Part shown: positions 1 through 7,088 of the stretch, one piece after another
Numbering within the stretch: position 1 is the first letter of the stretch
Layout of the letters: each line of letters opens with the position of its first letter
Assembly (NCBI GenBank): GCA_003563375.1
Contig: PWSB01000049.1
Location: forward strand, 1-11,038
DNA length: 11,038 nucleotides
Source of the DNA: Actinomycetota bacterium
GTDB taxonomy: Bacteria; Actinomycetota; Humimicrobiia; Humimicrobiales; Humimicrobiaceae
Direction of reading: 5' to 3'
Notes under the pieces: model-generated
What the model saw: only the letters and a program-made list of their open reading frames with translations
What the model was told of the DNA's origin: nothing
Database searches by the model: none
Made by a program: the position numbers and the translations under genes

Positions 1-228
1 ATGTTTGATGCCAAAAAAAGTTTCGAGGTAGGGAAAATAGACATAACAGAAAATTCTGCATGTGAATGCGGTAACATATTAAAGGGCTTAAAAAAACCGC
101 CTGAATGCAGGCTGTTTGGTAAAGGCTGCAAGCCCCAGCAGCCGCTGGGACCCTGCATGGTTTCCAGCGAGGGATCCTGCGCGGCTTATTACAGGTTTGA
201 AAGAGATGTAGAAAGGATAAGCGATTAA
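1..228 (+). CDS. hypD: Hydrogenase expression/formation protein HypD, C-terminal end (5' part outside window)
   Basis: HypD is the [4Fe-4S] scaffold that, with HypC, assembles the Fe(CN)2CO unit of the [NiFe] active site in the cytoplasm. Only the last 75 residues are present. They carry the family's C-terminal cysteine-rich signature: C-x-C-G-N-I-L at about residues 21-27, E-C-x-L-F-G-K-G-C at about 35-43, and the near-invariant GPCMVSSEG-x-CAAYY at about 50-64. HypD is normally about 350-370 residues, so the ATG at base 1 is an internal Met at the window edge and not the start. The reading frame runs straight into hypE, whose proposed start overlaps the hypD stop. Identification is secure; the partial state is due only to the window boundary. 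Confidence 0.95.
   Translation: MFDAKKSFEVGKIDITENSACECGNILKGLKKPPECRLFGKGCKPQQPLGPCMVSSEGSCAAYYRFERDVERISD
212..217 (+). promoter_or_regulatory. Ribosome binding site for hypE (decides an ATT start)
   Basis: AAAGGA lies in the last codons of hypD, 6 bases before the ATT at 224-226. It is the only good Shine-Dalgarno sequence in front of the hypE reading frame. The first conventional start codon, TTG at 308, has only AAGG at 301-304, which is too close (3 bases). This site is the main reason for placing the hypE start at 224. Confidence 0.6.
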
Positions 229-1234
229 AGATAAATATATTGGGCTCACTCATGGAAGCGGAGGCTTAAAGACCAACCAGCTGATAGGAGACCTGATATT
301 AAGGTTTTTGGGAAACGATGTGCTAAACAGGCTGGAGGACAGCGCCGCGATAAAAGCCGGTGATGCAAGGATAGCTTTTACTACTGACAGTTTTGTGGTA
401 GACCCTATCTTTTTTCCAGGGGGAGACATTGGAAAACTTAGCATCTGCGGCACTATTAACGACCTTGTGACTACAGGCTGCAGGCCTATAGGCTTAAGCT
501 TTTCCCTCATAATAGAAGAAGGTTTTCCGGTCTCGGATCTTGAAAAGATCCTGGGATCCATAAAGTCTACATTGGATGAAGCAGGAGTAGAAGTTTTTAC
601 CGGGGATACAAAGGTTGTAGAAAAAGGCAGCGCGGACAGGCTGTTTATAAATACCTCGGGGATAGGTATAATCGGAAACGGCATAAATATTTCTCCCCGC
701 AATATAGAAAAGGGGGACAAGATTATAATAAACGGCCCTATCGGTGACCACGGAACGGCTATTTTGAGCCGCAGAAAAGAGTTTGATTTTAGCTCTGATA
801 TAAAAAGTGATTGTGCTCCCTTAAACATCCTTGTCTCTGATATGCTAAAAGCTTCAGGTAAAATACACGCTCTAAGGGATGCTACCCGGGGCGGCCTTGC
901 TACCGTGCTTTTGGAGATTTCAGAACAATCCGGGCACAGCATGGATATCTGGGCCCAAGACATCCCTGTAAATGACAATGTTTTAGGTATCTGTGAGTTT
1001 TTAGGCCTGGACCCATTGTATATTGCAAATGAAGGAAAGATGGTATCTTTTGTCCCCGAGCCTGATGCCCATAAAGTACTAAAGGCTTCAAAAGCAAATA
1101 AATACGGAAAACAGGCCAGCATCATAGGCGAGGTAGGGCCCAGGTCAAAGAAAGGGGTTATCCTCAATACTGACCTGGGGACTAGAAGGAAGCTTGACTA
1201 CCAATATGGTGAACAGCTTCCAAGGATATGTTAA
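224..1234 (+). CDS. hypE: Carbamoyl dehydratase HypE (hydrogenase maturation), probable ATT start
   Basis: HypE dehydrates the thiocarboxamide that HypF places on its C-terminal cysteine, using ATP, and hands cyanide to HypC/HypD for the [NiFe] site. The product is 336 residues if it starts at ATT 224, the usual family length. Visible motifs are the glycine-rich HGSGG (residues 10-14), TTDSFVV with PGGDIG (about 53-70), GTINDL, GDTKVV (about 126-131), RDATRGG (about 217-223) and the terminal LPRIC, whose Cys336 is the carrier residue. The frame has no ATG, GTG or TTG between the upstream stop at 218-220 and TTG 308. Starting at 308 would remove the conserved HGSGG segment. ATT 224 has a good ribosome site and gives M-K-D-K-Y-I-G-L-T-HGSGG, typical of HypE. 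It overlaps the hypD stop by 5 bases, and the binding-protein gene begins 4 bases after its own stop. Confidence 0.93.
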   Translation: MKDKYIGLTHGSGGLKTNQLIGDLILRFLGNDVLNRLEDSAAIKAGDARIAFTTDSFVVDPIFFPGGDIGKLSICGTINDLVTTGCRPIGLSFSLIIEEGFPVSDLEKILGSIKSTLDEAGVEVFTGDTKVVEKGSADRLFINTSGIGIIGNGINISPRNIEKGDKIIINGPIGDHGTAILSRRKEFDFSSDIKSDCAPLNILVSDMLKASGKIHALRDATRGGLATVLLEISEQSGHSMDIWAQDIPVNDNVLGICEFLGLDPLYIANEGKMVSFVPEPDAHKVLKASKANKYGKQASIIGEVGPRSKKGVILNTDLGTRRKLDYQYGEQLPRIC

Positions 1235-1238
1235 AGAT

Positions 1239-2192
1239 ATGAAAAAGATATTTTCACTTATAACTGTCTTTTTGCTCCTGTTCTCTTTTGCAGGCTGCGC
1301 AAGGCAAGAACCCGCGGCCATTGATATAGGTTCACTTAGGGGACCTACATCGATCGGGATGATAAGGCTGCACGACCAGCAGCCCGGTTTTGGGGATATG
1401 GAGGCCGAATACCATATAATCCAAAGCCCTGAGATCATGGTTTCCAATGTATTGTCCAAAGATATAGATATTGCCGCACTCCCCACCAATATTGCAGCCC
1501 AACTTTATAATAGGGGGATAGAATACAGCCTTATAGCAATAATAGGATATAATGTCCTCTACATCGTCAGCCTGGACGATAGCATCTCGTCCTGGGAGGA
1601 CCTTAGGGGAAAACAAATAAATGTGCCGGCAAGGGGCTCAACTCCAGATGTAGTGCTAAGGTACCTTTTGGCTGAAAACGGCCTTGAAGCAGGGTCTGAG
1701 GTAACCCTTGACTATACAGCCAACCACATAGAGATATCCCAGCTGATGATATCCGGTGATACAGATATAGCTATCCTTCCCGAACCATTTGTAACTATGG
1801 TCTTAAATAATAACGAAGACACCCAAATAATAATGGATATCGGACAGGAATGGAGCAGGCTAGAGGATGGGCTGCCCCTTCCTATGTCCTGCCTTGTAGC
1901 AAGCCGGGACCTTTTGGATGAACATCCTGAAATTATAGACGAGTTTCTTAAAGAATATGAAGACTCGGTAGACTGGGTAAATGAAAATCCCCACCAGGCC
2001 TCTTTGCTGGTAGAGAATTTTGAAATAGGAATGCAGGCAGAGACTGCCCTGCAGGCTATACCAAGGTGTAATATAAGGTTCACGCCTTCCGCACAGGCAA
2101 AAGAAATGGTGGATAATTTCATTCAAGTATTATTAGATTTTTCTCCTGAAGATGTGGGAGGCAAAGTACCTGATGAAGGCTTCTACTATTAA
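1239..2192 (+). CDS. ABC importer substrate-binding lipoprotein, NitT/TauT (SsuA/NMT1-like) family, cargo unknown
   Basis: This is the extracytoplasmic solute receptor of the importer formed with the next two genes, 317 residues from ATG 1239. The N-terminus is a lipoprotein signal: K2-K3, a hydrophobic stretch at about 4-17, and lipobox F-A-G-C with lipidated Cys20. The mature part shows hallmarks of the SsuA/ThiY/NMT1-like type II fold: DIAALPTNIAAQLYNRG (about 79-95), SWEDLRGKQINVPARGSTPD (about 122-141), and a second-lobe D-T-D-I-A-I-LPEPF segment. A longer frame from TTG 1194 would put 15 polar residues ahead of the signal peptide, so the start is ATG 1239, with AAGGA at 1222-1226. The gene is 4 bases after hypE and so looks co-transcribed with maturation genes. 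Family members carry sulfonates, nitrate, pyrimidines or riboflavin-like compounds. Nothing visible fixes the ligand here. Confidence 0.88.
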   Translation: MKKIFSLITVFLLLFSFAGCARQEPAAIDIGSLRGPTSIGMIRLHDQQPGFGDMEAEYHIIQSPEIMVSNVLSKDIDIAALPTNIAAQLYNRGIEYSLIAIIGYNVLYIVSLDDSISSWEDLRGKQINVPARGSTPDVVLRYLLAENGLEAGSEVTLDYTANHIEISQLMISGDTDIAILPEPFVTMVLNNNEDTQIIMDIGQEWSRLEDGLPLPMSCLVASRDLLDEHPEIIDEFLKEYEDSVDWVNENPHQASLLVENFEIGMQAETALQAIPRCNIRFTPSAQAKEMVDNFIQVLLDFSPEDVGGKVPDEGFYY

Positions 2193-2928
2193 ATCTGAAA
2201 AATATTTTATATTTATTTCTTTCGTCATATTGGCAGCTTTATGGAAACTTATCTCTTTTGTAATCGATTCAGAGATCATATTCCCCTCCCCTGAATCTAC
2301 GATTATAAGGCTTTACGATCTTGTCATTACCAGGGATTTTTCATTGATATTGCTGTCATCCTTAACCAGGGGGCTGATAGGTTTTATTATTTCACTCCTC
2401 CTGGGTATCTCCTTCGGTTTCTTTTCAGGCTTTAACCGGTATTTTAACAGGATGTTCGAGCCGTTTTTGATAATCATAAGGTCCACGCCGGTGATGTCCA
2501 TCATACTAATAGCCCTCATCTGGTTCAGGTCCACCAATGTACCTATATTTGCAAGTTTTCTGGTATCCTTTCCCATAATATGCCTGAATGTGACCGAAGG
2601 CATAAAAAACATTGACATAAAGCTTATACAGATGTCCAAAGTCTATAATATCAGGCGGTGGAGGGTAGCAAAAGAGATCTATTTTCCATCCATACTACCT
2701 TTTTTGCTTGCTGGGCTTTCCACCGCTGCAGGAATAGGGTGGAAAGCGGTAATAGCAGCAGAAGTGTTGAGCCAGCCTGACTTTGCCCTGGGGACAAGCA
2801 TGCAGGTCTCAAGGATATATCTTGAAACTGAAAGTGTGTTTGCCTGGACTATAGTGGCCATAATCATAAGCTTTTTCTCTGAACGGATAATAAGGAGATT
2901 TGAAAAACTCATAGTAAGATGGAAGTAA
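2173..2928 (+). CDS. ABC importer permease, NitT/TauT (SsuC/TauC-like) family
   Basis: This is the transmembrane channel subunit, 251 residues. About six hydrophobic segments can be seen, near residues 11-31, 65-85, 106-119, 120-140, 175-195 and 222-238. The cytoplasmic coupling (EAA-type) loop is A-K-E-I-Y-F-P-S-I-L-P with the following A-G-L-S-T-A-A-G at about 166-187. It contacts the ATPase and is typical of the SsuC/TauC/ThiX permeases. The start is placed at ATG 2173 because GGGAGG lies at 2156-2161. An ATG at 2152 would add seven residues but has no comparable ribosome site. The gene overlaps the end of the binding-protein gene by 20 bases and ends 1 base before the ATPase start, so the three genes are translationally linked. 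Confidence 0.92.
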   Translation: MKASTIKSEKYFIFISFVILAALWKLISFVIDSEIIFPSPESTIIRLYDLVITRDFSLILLSSLTRGLIGFIISLLLGISFGFFSGFNRYFNRMFEPFLIIIRSTPVMSIILIALIWFRSTNVPIFASFLVSFPIICLNVTEGIKNIDIKLIQMSKVYNIRRWRVAKEIYFPSILPFLLAGLSTAAGIGWKAVIAAEVLSQPDFALGTSMQVSRIYLETESVFAWTIVAIIISFFSERIIRRFEKLIVRWK

Positions 2929-2929
2929 T

Positions 2930-3640
2930 ATGGCATTAAGGATCCAAAATCTTAAAAAAACATACCCTGGATTGCCTGTTTTTGATGATTTTAACATGGA
3001 AATAAAAGATAGGGAGATAAATTGTATTCTGGGTCCTTCAGGAGTTGGAAAAACTACCCTTCTAAATATCATAAGCGGGATAACCCATCCGGACAGCGGA
3101 CAGCTTTCTGATCTTAAAGACAAAACATTTTCATATATATTCCAAGAGCCAAGGCTCCTGGAATGGAAGACGGTCTACGGCAATATAAGTTTTGTTCTAA
3201 AAAATAAATACAGCAAAAAAGAGGTACAGGACATAGCTAACAGATACATAGAAATGGTGGGGCTCAAAGGCTTTATAGACTACTATCCTGAAAAATTAAG
3301 CGGGGGAATGAAGCAGAGGGTTTCAATTGCAAGAGCATTCGCTTTCCCTTCAGACATACTGATAATGGACGAACCTTTTAAAAGCCTGGATTTTAAACTT
3401 AAAAGATCTATGATCGATGCGTTTTTACGATTGTGGGAAATAGATAAACGTACAATTATTTTTGTGACCCATGATGTAGAGGAAGCAGCTCTGATGGGTA
3501 ACATAATCTACATCCTCAAAGACAGCCAGCCCACTAAGATTAAGGAAAAAATCGAGGTTGGGTTAAATCCAAAGGAAAGGCTAAAGAATCCGCAAGAGTT
3601 AACCAAAATTAAAGATATTTTAAAAAAATACCTGAATTAA
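2930..3640 (+). CDS. ABC importer ATP-binding protein, NitT/TauT (SsuB/TauB-like) family
   Basis: This is the cytoplasmic ATPase that drives the importer, 236 residues. All nucleotide-binding motifs are intact: Walker A GPSGVGKTT (35-43), Q-loop Gln72 in FQEPRLLEW (the FQ-x-P-x-LLPW-like form of SsuB/TauB proteins), signature LSGGMKQR (123-130), Walker B ILIMDEP (143-149), D-loop S-L-D (152-154) and switch His181 in VTHD. The start is ATG 2930 with GGAAG just upstream, 1 base after the permease stop. Its stop (3638-3640) overlaps the stop of the opposing protease gene (3637-3639). It is the last gene of the + strand operon. Length and motifs are normal for the family. Confidence 0.95.
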   Translation: MALRIQNLKKTYPGLPVFDDFNMEIKDREINCILGPSGVGKTTLLNIISGITHPDSGQLSDLKDKTFSYIFQEPRLLEWKTVYGNISFVLKNKYSKKEVQDIANRYIEMVGLKGFIDYYPEKLSGGMKQRVSIARAFAFPSDILIMDEPFKSLDFKLKRSMIDAFLRLWEIDKRTIIFVTHDVEEAALMGNIIYILKDSQPTKIKEKIEVGLNPKERLKNPQELTKIKDILKKYLN

Positions 3641-4110
3641 TGAGAAAAAATCTCTTTTTTTACCTCAGCCAATAAATCAGGCATTCTTTTTTCTATCTCC
3701 GGGGACAGGGCTGTGCCAAAATCTATTTTTTTAGGTTTAATCCCTATTATGGTCAACCTTGAGAGCAAGCCCAGGGATTTAGCCATTCCCAGTACCTGGG
3801 ACAGGTCAAAATCATGCAATGAATAACTGGATAACTTCCTGGTTACAAACTTTTCGATATTACCAGCTGAAAGAACCTTTATTTCCCCTGTCTTTTGGCC
3901 GGCATCCACTGCATCTATTAAAATTATTTTATCACTGGTTTGAAGATAGAATATAAGGTCCAGCCCCGAAGTCCCGCCATCTATTAGTTCAGCCCCCTTC
4001 AGGTCCTTCTCTTTTTCAAGTTCCTCTATTGTCCTGATACCTATCCCGTCATCAGACATATATTTATTACCGAAACCGATGATTTTTATTCCGGGAGCTT
4101 TTTTGCCCAT
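3637..4110 (-). CDS. [NiFe] hydrogenase maturation endopeptidase (HycI/HybD family)
   Basis: This is a cytoplasmic protease that removes the C-terminal peptide of the [NiFe] large subunit once nickel is in place. It has 157 residues, the family's size. Visible motifs are G-F-G-N-x4-D-D-G-I-G (12-24), D-G-G-T-S-G-L-D (44-51), IDAVDAG (65-71) and S-L-H-D-F-D-L (97-103). The metal-sensing ligands known in HybD (Glu16, Asp62, His93) correspond to Asp21, Asp66 and His99 here. The likely substrate is encoded directly upstream (large subunit, stop 20 bases before this start). The start is ATG 4110. No strong ribosome site is seen, so translation may be coupled to the large subunit. The 3' end overlaps the opposing ATPase gene by 4 bases. 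Confidence 0.92.
   Translation of the reverse strand: MGKKAPGIKIIGFGNKYMSDDGIGIRTIEELEKEKDLKGAELIDGGTSGLDLIFYLQTSDKIILIDAVDAGQKTGEIKVLSAGNIEKFVTRKLSSYSLHDFDLSQVLGMAKSLGLLSRLTIIGIKPKKIDFGTALSPEIEKRMPDLLAEVKKEIFSH
3642..3661 (+). terminator. Weak candidate terminator for the + strand hyp/ABC operon
   Basis: One base after the ATPase stop is GAGA-(A5)-TCTC followed by seven T residues (3655-3661). The stem is only 4 bp, so it is weak for an intrinsic terminator. It lies inside the 3' end of the opposing protease gene, because there is no intergenic space. It may be the only stop signal for the operon or may be chance AT-rich sequence. Confidence 0.3.
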
Positions 4111-4130
4111 ATAGAGATAAGTCCAGGGTT

Positions 4131-5462
4131 TTATTTATTTATCAGCTTAACATTAAGAAAATGAGTCGAACAGGATATACATGGGTCATATGCCCTTATC
4201 ATCATCTCGCAAGCAAGCCTGATCTCGTCCTCTGGCTTATCTATGATGTCCGGGACAAGTGCCTGCATGTCCCTTTCAACGTTTCCATAATTCATGTTAG
4301 TGGGGATGATAAGATTAGCCTTGTCAACCTTTCCTTCACTGTTATACGTATAATCATGGATAAGAAGACCTCTTGGCGCTTCGACAGCACCCACTCCCCT
4401 TCCGGGCTGTATTTTAAAGTCTACCATCCTCTTGTTTTCATCCATGCCATCTTCAAGCAATTCATCTATAAGCCTTATACTGTCATCCACGCTGTGCACT
4501 ATCTCAACGAATTGGGCTATATTGTTCATGAATGTATTATAGCAGGGAGCTTGCAGTCCCAGCTCTTTGGCATATGACTTTGCATTGTCGCTAAGCTTTT
4601 CGTAGTTGTTGTTAAACCTTGAAAGGGCACCTACCATATATGCATCCCTGTTTGCCCAGCAATGTTTCCCCGTCGAATGCTTTACAACTTTTTCTTTGAT
4701 CTTGTCAAGATAATCCTGTGAGTCGATCTCCCAACCATCTGTAGATTTAATAGTACCATCGTATAAGGCATATTCATCAGGCTGGGCCAATGATATGTAT
4801 TCGGTTTCCCTTTCAAAATCAGGTATATCCAATGTCTTTAACACAGCCAGCGATGTCTCCAGGTCCTTATATGCAGCTTTAAGCATGTCTTTCATCTTGT
4901 ACATCTCTTCTTCTGTGGGTAATTTGGTAAAGCCTCCCACTACGGTCCTAATAGGATGTACGGCCCTTCCACCGATGATCCTGACCATGTCATTGGCCAT
5001 TTTCTTGAGCCGTAAAGCTATGTTTACCACTTCAGGATGTGTCTTGACCAGAGGTATTACGCTTCCTACTCCAAGAAAATCTGGAGCTGCCAGGAAATAG
5101 ACATGCAATACGTTGCTCTGGACCATCTCATGATGGAATATAAGTCTCCTGAGTTTCAATATAAAATCACTTGGCTGGATACCCATAGCCGCTTCTGTAG
5201 CCTTGACTGAAGCATAGGTATGGGCCACAGAACATATGCCGCATATCCTTGATGTTATATGTGAAGGTTCATCCCAGTTCCTTCCCACAAGCATAGCTTC
5301 AAAAAACCTGGGGGATTCGGGTATCCTGAATATGAGTTTTTCAATTTTTTTATCTTTTATATTAAGAACTAGGTCGCCATGACCCTCTACTCTGGAAACC
5401 GGTGCGACTTCTATATTTATGCTATCCGGCATTACAGATACCTCTTTTGAATTATCAGTCAT
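4131..5462 (-). CDS. hyhL: [NiFe] hydrogenase large (alpha) catalytic subunit, group 3b-type
   Basis: This subunit holds the Ni-Fe site where H2 is split or made. It is cytoplasmic and has 443 residues with no signal peptide. Visible features are P-V-S-RVEGHG (21-29), the N-terminal nickel motif RICGICSVAH with Cys74, Cys77 and His81, and the C-terminal DPCISCSTH with Cys428, Cys431 and His434. After His434 there is a nine-residue tail, FLNVKLINK, the expected substrate of the neighbouring protease. The N-terminal motif is C-G-I-C, as in most group 3 enzymes. As I recall it, P. furiosus alpha has C-S-F-C at this place, but the rest aligns well with that enzyme, including the DPCISCS ending. 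The start is ATG 5462, with GGAGG 7 bases upstream. Subgroup assignment rests mainly on operon partners. Confidence 0.95.
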   Translation of the reverse strand: MTDNSKEVSVMPDSINIEVAPVSRVEGHGDLVLNIKDKKIEKLIFRIPESPRFFEAMLVGRNWDEPSHITSRICGICSVAHTYASVKATEAAMGIQPSDFILKLRRLIFHHEMVQSNVLHVYFLAAPDFLGVGSVIPLVKTHPEVVNIALRLKKMANDMVRIIGGRAVHPIRTVVGGFTKLPTEEEMYKMKDMLKAAYKDLETSLAVLKTLDIPDFERETEYISLAQPDEYALYDGTIKSTDGWEIDSQDYLDKIKEKVVKHSTGKHCWANRDAYMVGALSRFNNNYEKLSDNAKSYAKELGLQAPCYNTFMNNIAQFVEIVHSVDDSIRLIDELLEDGMDENKRMVDFKIQPGRGVGAVEAPRGLLIHDYTYNSEGKVDKANLIIPTNMNYGNVERDMQALVPDIIDKPEDEIRLACEMMIRAYDPCISCSTHFLNVKLINK

Positions 5463-5483
5463 AAAATACCTCCATAATATTTT

Positions 5484-6227
5484 TTATTCAATATTTTTGC
5501 CTTTACAGGCATTATAAAGATTAAATTGGCTCATTATATCTTTTACGGTAAGACCATGTTCTGCCAGCAGATCTTTTTGGGCATTAACATTTGGATTTTC
5601 AATAACTCCCCGGCATGCTTCACAACCGCTCGCACTATTGGGGCACCTGGAATCACAGCCTGCCCTGGATATAGGGCCAAGGCATGTCATACCCAACTCA
5701 TAGACACAGGTATTGCCATTTCTTTTGCATTCTACACATACAGGATAATTAGGGATCTCAGGCTGCCTCCCTAAAAGCAGCGACCTTACTATATCAACTA
5801 TTTCAAATCTGTTTGGAGGGCATCCTCTTGAATAATGATCGACTTTCAAATAAGCATCCACAGGTTTTACCTCAATGGTATCTATCCAGTCCTTTTTGTC
5901 CCCGTAGACCAGCTCAGCTGCCTTCTGGGTTCCATACAGGTTTTTAAGGCAGTTTAAGCCGCCGCTTACAGCACAAGCCCCAACAGCCACGATGACATTT
6001 GCGATACTCCCTATTTTTTCAATTCTTTCCACATCATGTTCCGTGGTTATCGAACCCTCGATAAGAGCGATCTCGTAATCATCAGAATGTTCTGTGATGG
6101 CTTCAGTAAAATGAACGATATCGACAGCACTGACCAGGTCCAATAATTGATCCTCGAGATTCAGTATCTCTAACTGGCATCCTCCGCAACCAGTAAAACC
6201 AAATATTCCTACTTTTGGTTTACCCAT
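5484..6227 (-). CDS. hyhS: [NiFe] hydrogenase small (delta) subunit, group 3 type
   Basis: This is the electron-transfer partner of the large subunit, 247 residues. The proximal [4Fe-4S] ligands are visible as Cys14 and Cys17 (F-T-G-C-G-G-C-Q), Cys85 (VGACAVSGG) and Cys136 (R-G-C-P-P-N). A second cysteine-rich region at 164-205 has eight cysteines (164, 167, 174, 182, 191, 195, 202, 205), enough for two more [4Fe-4S] clusters, as in group 3 small subunits. There is no twin-arginine signal peptide, which fits a soluble cytoplasmic enzyme and excludes a periplasmic group 1 enzyme. The ATG at 6227 is directly adjacent to the stop of the FAD subunit (TAAATG), with GGAGG 8 bases upstream. It lies 21 bases ahead of the large subunit gene. 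Confidence 0.94.
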   Translation of the reverse strand: MGKPKVGIFGFTGCGGCQLEILNLEDQLLDLVSAVDIVHFTEAITEHSDDYEIALIEGSITTEHDVERIEKIGSIANVIVAVGACAVSGGLNCLKNLYGTQKAAELVYGDKKDWIDTIEVKPVDAYLKVDHYSRGCPPNRFEIVDIVRSLLLGRQPEIPNYPVCVECKRNGNTCVYELGMTCLGPISRAGCDSRCPNSASGCEACRGVIENPNVNAQKDLLAEHGLTVKDIMSQFNLYNACKGKNIE

Positions 6228-7088
6228 TTATATAGCCTCCTTTAAATTTCTAATTTCCCATAAGCTAAACACAGGACCGTCGACACAGACCAGCTTATTT
6301 CCTATATGGCAATGATTGCATTTTCCTACCCCGCATTCCATCCTTCTCTCCAATGAAAGGAAGATGTTTTCTGGTTTATAGGACCTGTCATCCAATTCCA
6401 GGATAACAAACTTATACATTATAGGGGGGCCGCATACGACTATGAATGTATCCTCGGGAGAATATTTTAAGTCCCCTATAAGGTTTGTACATACACCGAC
6501 TGCCTCTTTCCAGTCAGCATCAGGATTATCAACAGTCATCTTGATTTCTATATCGTCCCTCTGTTTTAACTGCTGCATCTCATCTTTATATAATATATTC
6601 GCAGGATCGACACAGCCGTATATCAAAGAAAAATCCTTATAGCTTTGCCTGTCTTCCAGTATGTATTTTAAAAGAGAACGGACTGGGGCCATCCCTATCC
6701 CCCCGGCGATGATTACTACGTTGTTGCCTTTCATCTTTTCATGAGGGAAATAACCGTTTCCATACGGCCCTCTTATGCCCACCTTGGACCCTGGCGCCAT
6801 CTTGTGCAAAGCGTTTGAGACGTTTCCTATATCCCTCACACACAGCTCAAAGCTCTCTCTATTATTGGGAGAAGATGGTATAGAAAAAGGAGCCTCTCCC
6901 AGGCCAAAGACGGTCAATTCGACAAATTGCCCCGGCTGGAACCGAAATGCTTCCCGGGTCTCTTGGTCATCTATTTGGATGGTAAATTGTTTCTCGGTTG
7001 GGGTAAGATCACTGATTTCTGTAATGGTAGCCATATCCGGGGTATAAATTGTTTTCTTTTTCCCTTTTTTTTCTGCTTCTAAAACCAT
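6228..7088 (-). CDS. hyhG: Hydrogenase gamma subunit, FAD/NAD(P)-binding with [2Fe-2S] (AsrB/sulfhydrogenase gamma family)
   Basis: This subunit exchanges electrons between the Fe-S chain and NAD(P)(H). It has 286 residues and a ferredoxin-NADP reductase fold. The N-terminal FAD barrel has Q-P-G-Q-F at 51-55 and E-A-P-F-S-I at 65-70, the latter typical of AsrB and sulfhydrogenase gamma subunits. The nucleotide-binding half has GGIGMAP (129-135) and C-G-P-P-I-M (219-224). A C-terminal [2Fe-2S] site uses Cys252, Cys257, Cys260 and Cys268 in E-C-G-V-G-K-C-x2-C-x7-C-V-D-G-P-V-F. Preference for NADP or NAD cannot be told by eye. The start is ATG 7088, preceded by AGAGGTGAG and directly adjacent to the beta-subunit stop (again TAAATG). 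Dihydroorotate dehydrogenase electron-transfer subunits (PyrK) look alike, but the neighbours make hydrogenase clear. Confidence 0.93.
   Translation of the reverse strand: MVLEAEKKGKKKTIYTPDMATITEISDLTPTEKQFTIQIDDQETREAFRFQPGQFVELTVFGLGEAPFSIPSSPNNRESFELCVRDIGNVSNALHKMAPGSKVGIRGPYGNGYFPHEKMKGNNVVIIAGGIGMAPVRSLLKYILEDRQSYKDFSLIYGCVDPANILYKDEMQQLKQRDDIEIKMTVDNPDADWKEAVGVCTNLIGDLKYSPEDTFIVVCGPPIMYKFVILELDDRSYKPENIFLSLERRMECGVGKCNHCHIGNKLVCVDGPVFSLWEIRNLKEAI

Noticed and set aside
308..310. TTG at 308 as the hypE start
   Set aside because: It would delete the conserved HGSGG segment encoded just upstream and has no properly spaced ribosome site.
250..1167. 305-codon open frame on the - strand opposite hypE
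   Set aside because: It lies wholly antisense to a clear HypE, has no recognisable family features or ribosome site, and is a mirror effect of hypE codon use.
1194..1238. Upstream TTG start for the binding protein
   Set aside because: It adds 15 residues before a well-formed lipoprotein signal peptide and overlaps the end of hypE; ATG 1239 fits better.
1239..3640. Importer as a classical nickel transporter (NikABCDE or CbiMNQO)
   Set aside because: Subunit number and sequence motifs fit the NitT/TauT family. There is one permease and one ATPase, and the binding protein is not NikA-like. A metal cargo is not excluded but cannot be claimed.
4161..5100. Open frames on the + strand opposite the large subunit
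   Set aside because: They are antisense to a well-identified catalytic subunit and show no domain features or ribosome sites.
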